Shown here: piece by piece, positions 7,861-11,507 of the stretch
How the letters are laid out: each line of letters starts with the position of its first letter
Numbering within the stretch: position 1 is the first letter of the stretch
NCBI RefSeq assembly: GCF_000208925.1
Contig: NW_001915261.1
Span: 1-11,507, forward strand
Length of the DNA: 11,507 nucleotides
DNA from: Entamoeba histolytica HM-1:IMSS
Lineage: Eukaryota; Evosea; Mastigamoebida; Endamoebidae
Reading direction: 5' to 3'
Notes under the pieces: generated by a model
The model's input: only the letters and a program-made list of their open reading frames with translations
Databases searched by the model: none
Told to the model about the DNA's origin: nothing
Translations under genes and position numbers: made by a program

Positions 7861-8449
7861 GACTAAAAGAAAATTAAACATAATAATATAATGGGAATGA
7901 AATAGTCTCTTCTCTCATTCATAAAATTAAGAAAAAAGGAAAAAGAAAATGTTTAAAATTAAGGCAGAAAATAAACAAAAGGTTAAAAAGAAGAAATAAG
8001 CAGAAGAAGGATGAGAAGACATTAATAGGAAAAAATAAAACAAAGAAGTGATTTTTTCATTTGCAAGAAAAACATAAATGATAAGTTAAAGAAAAAGATT
8101 ACTGTTTTTTAAACAGCTCAGGGATTAATCTCCGCTAAACTAGGAAGAATATATGAAAAATCTATTAACACTTAATTAAGTAATTTTTAATTATTCAATG
8201 AGTTAATTCAAATAAGAAATTGTAAGAAATGACAATTCTTGTATAATGATTATTGATAATTTTTAATGGTAGTTTGTATTTATTAAAAGAAATCAAAACA
8301 TAATTAAAGTATAATTATAAATATATTCGAATATTAATATGTTAGTATGAAGTACTAAAATAAATAAAAGTAATACTATACATTTTTATTATGTTCATTC
8401 AAAGAATTTAATTGAAAATGATTGAATTGATTATTTTATTTTGGTCTTT
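7861..8449. other. A+T-rich spacer with small hairpin
   Basis: No gene is supported. A small perfect hairpin, CTGTTT-TTT-AAACAG, lies at 8102-8116 next to a slightly more complex patch (8110-8145, containing CTCAGGGATTAATCTCCGC). Frames are broken by many stops, mostly TAA. The patch may be a remnant of the same decayed sequence as the 7660-7860 island, but that is only a guess. Confidence 0.5.
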
Positions 8450-9170
8450 TTTTATTCTTCTTGATAAACACAAATTAATAATAGAATATAAGAATAATTA
8501 ATAAAAGAGTAAGAAAGATGAAATAGAAACAAAAGAATAAGTATTTTGTTCAATGGTTTATGATAATTTTAGAATATACCAAACTAATTTTCAAAGATTT
8601 TTGGTAGTAGGCATTTCATATTTTTGTTTACCAAATTTAAAATATTAAAAGACTGAAATAATCCCAAGAAACACAATTTTGTTATAAATAAAATTTGATA
8701 AGAAAGGAAAGAAGATATTTAAAGAAAAAAAGAACAGAACTTCAAACAAGAAATCAAAATACATATATGAATACATTAAGTATAAAGTAAGAGATGAAAG
8801 ACTTAATTAAGAAAGAAGAAGCTAGTAATTAAAAGAAGTGAAAGTAGAAATGAAGAAGTACAAAACAGGGAATATAAAATAGAAAGAAATAAGCAAGAGA
8901 AACTTAAGAGACACTATCAAACAGATAGAGGAGATGAATAAAGAAATATAAAAAGAAAATAAAAACATGTAATTAGGAAATTAAACAAAGTAATGTGAAA
9001 GGATAATAATGAAAAGCATCTGATGAGATGACTATTTCTAAGAGTAGAATCTAAATAGAAAAGTAATATGAAATAAAAGGGACATTCAAATGATTAATGT
9101 GGTGATCAAATGAATGAAGAAATTAAAAGTAGTTTGAAGTTGTTTTTTTGTATTTATTACTTAAGGAAAC
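8450..9170. other. Purine-rich, C-poor block
   Basis: The plus strand is dominated by A and G (AAGAAAG, GAAATAAG type words) with few C. Conceptual translation gives Lys/Glu-rich pieces broken by many TAA and TAG stops, which is what this base bias yields by itself. No conserved motif is seen. Confidence 0.5.
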
Positions 9171-9300
9171 ATTAAGAAAGCTTCATGATATACCACAGAG
9201 AAATATCATGAACAACTATCCAAATAAATTATTACCTCGAGTTCATGATCCGAGTGTATGGAATTCACATAATCGAAACATGTTAGAATGAAAAGGGATA
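9171..9300. other. Second higher-complexity patch with hairpin
   Basis: This patch is richer in G+C than its flanks. It holds a perfect 10-base inverted repeat, TTCATGATAT (9182-9191) and ATATCATGAA (9203-9212), with an 11-base loop. A third copy of the arm core TTCATGAT is at 9242-9249, inside CTCGAGTTCATGATCCGAG (9236-9254), whose ends CTCG and CGAG also pair. The text near 9241 slightly recalls a tRNA T-loop but no tRNA cloverleaf or A box fits. Identity unknown. Confidence 0.5.
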
Positions 9301-9590
9301 TAATTTGAAAAAGGAAGTTGAAGAAAGTAATAAAGAAAATAAACAACTCATAGAAGATAAATCTGTTAATATAAAAAACAAGAAAAGAGAATAACAACAG
9401 TAGAAGATAAAGAATAGAAATAAATATAATTGAATAAATTATTTAAAATATTTATGATAAAAATATAAAATAATAAAAAATAAACATAATAATAAGAAGA
9501 AATGTATAAAGAATAGAATAATAAATATAAATATTAACATAATATTAAACAACAAATGGTTATAACGATTATACAATAAATAAAATTGTA
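9301..9590. other. A-rich spacer
   Basis: Continuation of the purine-rich, C-poor text, grading into pure A/T sequence near 9420-9600. The minus-strand frame at 9206-9397 is low-complexity hydrophobic sequence and is not called. Nothing else is seen. Confidence 0.5.
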
Positions 9591-9599
9591 TTTAATATT

Positions 9600-10065
9600 T
9601 ATTTAATATTTTTATTAGTTATTATAAATATAACATTATTTCATTCATTATTTAGTTGTTTATTTTATTTTTTTTTTTTCATTTTTATTTATCTTTCATT
9701 ATGTTCATTTCATTTAGTTATTCTTATTTCTTATTCTTTTATTATCCTTTCTTTTCTAGAAGTATTTATTCTATGATATATTATTTCATTTTTTAATTTC
9801 TTAATAAATCAATTGTTATTTAATTTATTCTTTTTATTATTTTCTTTATCATATTCACTTTCATATTTTTATCATTGTCATATCACTTCTTATTCTTTAT
9901 TTCTTCTTTATTTTCTTATTAATATTTATTATTTCATTCTTTCTTATTCATTTTATTTCTTTTTGTATTTATCTTTCTTTATTTCATGGATTATTTCATC
10001 ATCGTTCTCATTTAGTCTGTATTATATGTTATTTTTATCATTAATTTATGTAACTGAATGATTGT
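9600..10065. repeat. Pyrimidine-rich (T/C), G-poor block
   Basis: The plus strand is T-rich with C and little G, opposite in bias to the block before it; the switch is near 9590. It includes a run of twelve or so T residues near 9670. The open frame at 9813-10061 is Phe/Leu/Ser/Tyr low-complexity sequence produced by the bias. Unlike the other T/C blocks it is not preceded by a TTTGCATC motif. Confidence 0.5.
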
Positions 10066-10271
10066 ATAAAGAATAAAATTCAAAGAACATCACATAATAT
10101 TTAAAACATATTCCAAATAAAGAACCATTTCATATCATTTAGTATGTTAAAAGGTGTTGTACAGAAATTGTTATAAACACATTTAGATTATGATTTATTA
10201 TTTATTCATCTTATTAATTGTATTATTATTTTTATTTTATTTCATTATAATAACAATTTTAACATATTTAT
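10066..10271. other. Mixed A/T spacer
   Basis: A short stretch of unbiased A/T-rich text between two skewed blocks. It ends with TTTTAACATATTTAT (about 10258), a string also found at the end of the first pyrimidine block (about 950). No gene is seen. Confidence 0.45.
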
Positions 10272-10488
10272 TTAACATAATAACTGTATTATGATAGAAA
10301 ATAACAACATAATGAAATAGAATAAATAATAACATGAAAAATAAACAATATAAACAATAGAAGATAAAACAACAGAATAATAAAATAAAGAAGAACGTAA
10401 TAATGTAAGAATAATATTAATGAAATAAAATGGGCACAAAAATAAACAAAGAAATAATGCATCCAAATAATTTACAAAAATGAAAAAA
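10272..10488 (-). repeat. Skewed block, pyrimidine-rich on the minus strand
   Basis: The plus strand is A/G-rich and C-poor; read on the minus strand this is a T-rich block headed by the TTTGCATC palindrome at 10489-10508. The minus-strand frame over it is low-complexity Phe/Tyr/Leu and is not called. It is the mirror-image partner of the block that starts on the right of the palindrome. Confidence 0.5.
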
Positions 10489-10508
10489 GATGCAAAATAA
10501 TTTGCATC
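10489..10508. repeat. TTTGCATC palindrome at a strand-bias switch
   Basis: GATGCAAA (10489-10496), spacer ATAA, TTTGCATC (10501-10508): a perfect 8-base inverted repeat. To its left the minus strand is pyrimidine-rich and to its right the plus strand is, so each arm heads a block in the same relative orientation as the motif cluster at 659-761 does. A further TGCATCC lies at 10458-10464. Confidence 0.65.
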
Positions 10509-10539
10509 CATAGAATATTCAATTTATTATATTTTGCTC

Positions 10540-11130
10540 CTAAAAAAATAAAATAAAAAATATGATAAATATACAATCTGTATATATTTATGTTTATATT
10601 TTATAATCATTTATATTCATTTTGTATGAAATATTAATGAAATAGATGATTTGATTATTCATATTTATTTTTATTATTCATATTCTTTTATTTATATGTT
10701 ATTTATCTATCGTATTTTTATATTTTTATTTTTATATTTATTTCTCTGTTTATATTATGTATATCATTGTGTTATTCTTATTATCTATATATTATTATAT
10801 TCTTCTTATTTTATGTTTTTATGTTTATATTATTTAAATTTTCTTATTGTTATTCTTTTCTATTTAGATATATTTTATTATTTGAATATTCATCTTTATC
10901 ATTTTTATATTATTATCATTTATATCTATTTTCATTTTATATTTATTCTCTTTTGATTTATATTAATATTAATTTTATATTTTATATTTTGATTTTATTA
11001 TATCATTGATTATCATTTCTATATTTATTTATCATTTATTCTTATTATTCTTTTGTTTTATATTCTATATCATATATTCATATCATTTTCATTTATATTT
11101 TATCACTTATTATATGTTATAATAACATAA
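10540..11130 (+). repeat. Pyrimidine-rich, G-poor block
   Basis: T-rich text with some C and few G, made of loosely repeated words such as TTATTTTTAT, TTTATATT and CATTTATATT. Two overlapping open frames at 10651-11009 are Tyr/Phe/Ile/Leu low-complexity sequence and are rejected as genes. No RNA gene is seen. Confidence 0.5.
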
Positions 11131-11234
11131 CACATATGATTGAATATATAATAAACATCATGTTTAAATTATACATATAAATAATAAACATAAAAAAGAG
11201 TAAAATATTTTTCATTAATAAAATAATATTAATT
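11131..11234. other. A-rich spacer
   Basis: Short A/T-only spacer between two T/C-rich blocks, with no recognisable element. Confidence 0.4.
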
Positions 11235-11396
11235 ATTTTACATCATTAAATTAGACACTTTTATTGAATATTTCTAATTTTTACAATAAAAATACACTTT
11301 TTATTTCTTCTTTTCTTATTTTATTACCTCTTTGTGATTTATTATTTTTATATTCTTCTTCTACTTTATTTTTATTCTTTTATATATTTATATTCT
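11235..11396 (+). repeat. Diverged copy of the TTTGCATC-headed repeat
   Basis: ATTTTACATCATTAAATT at 11235-11252 matches ATTTTGCATCATTAAATT at 693-710 at 17 of 18 positions. Downstream both copies share CAATAAAA followed by a T/C block containing TTCTTTT and ATCTC or CCTCTTTG-like words. This copy continues into the terminal direct repeat. The match suggests two diverged members of one repeat family in the same orientation. Confidence 0.5.
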
Positions 11397-11507
11397 TTTT
11401 ATATTATTTGTTTTTCGTTGTTTTTCTATTTCTTTCTTCTATTATTTATCAATTTTATATTCATTTATTCTTTTTATTTATTTTTTATTAATTCTTGAGT
11501 ATTGTAT
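11397..11507. repeat. Terminal direct repeat, right copy
   Basis: Identical to 1-112 apart from one missing C and flush with the window end. Joining the two copies would give a closed unit of about 11,396 bases. See the left copy for interpretations. Confidence 0.93.

Noticed and set aside
7669..8200. Pseudogene or reassigned-stop gene in which TAG/TAA stand for Gln
   Set aside because: The frame reads protein-like if stops are ignored and has no TGA, but about 15 stops in roughly 175 codons is near the random rate at this base composition, and the real genes here use standard stops. Kept only as a remark for the island.
9236..9254. tRNA T-arm (B box) like text
   Set aside because: GTTCATGATCC only loosely resembles GGTTCGAATCC, and no acceptor stem, A box or anticodon arm can be placed around it.
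9813..10061. Open frames at 9813-10061, 10272-10511, 10651-11009 and 11264-11491
   Set aside because: All lie in strand-biased low-complexity blocks and read as hydrophobic Phe/Tyr/Leu/Ile strings with no start context or family resemblance.
1..11507. CRISPR array, prokaryotic defence system or phage
   Set aside because: Spliceosomal introns, eukaryotic gene families and Entamoeba promoters show nuclear eukaryotic DNA; no regularly spaced repeat array was found.

Overview
The window looks like nuclear DNA of an Entamoeba species (E. histolytica or a close relative). Four things in the sequence point there. Composition is extremely A+T-rich, with genes roughly 30% G+C and flanks far lower. 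Two introns are short and begin GTTTGT, the usual Entamoeba 5' splice site. Matches to the Entamoeba core promoter (TATA-like GTATTTAAAG, GAAC box, AAAAATTCA-like initiator) sit a few bases upstream of start codons. Spacing between genes is short. The exact species cannot be fixed from the sequence alone.

All recognisable genes lie in one cluster from 1889 to 7044. On the minus strand (1889-3940) is a complete long-chain acyl-CoA synthetase with an N-terminal membrane anchor. It is divergent, across a 366-base shared promoter region, from a plus-strand gene (4307-5930, one intron) for an eight-span membrane protein of the Wntless/TMEM181 type. That gene converges, with a 109-base gap, on a minus-strand gene (6040-7044, one intron) for the beta subunit of Rab geranylgeranyltransferase (type II), complete with its zinc ligands. 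Each is transcribed from its own promoter and there is no operon. A common theme of lipid activation, protein lipidation and vesicle traffic is possible but may be chance.

The flanks (1-1888 and 7045-11507) hold no convincing gene. They are built from very A+T-rich blocks in which one strand is alternately pyrimidine-rich (T/C, nearly G-free) and purine-rich (A/G, C-poor). Several pyrimidine blocks are headed by a TTTGCATC motif, and one pair of divergent blocks is headed by a perfect palindrome of it (10489-10508), which suggests an old dispersed repeat family. Two patches stand out by higher G+C and complexity (about 7660-7860 and 9170-9300) and remain unidentified.

The most notable structural point is that the first 112 bases and the last 111 bases are the same sequence in the same orientation, differing by one inserted C. 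The window therefore closes on itself as a unit of about 11.4 kb: a circle, a tandem-array unit, or a contig broken at both ends in the same repeat.
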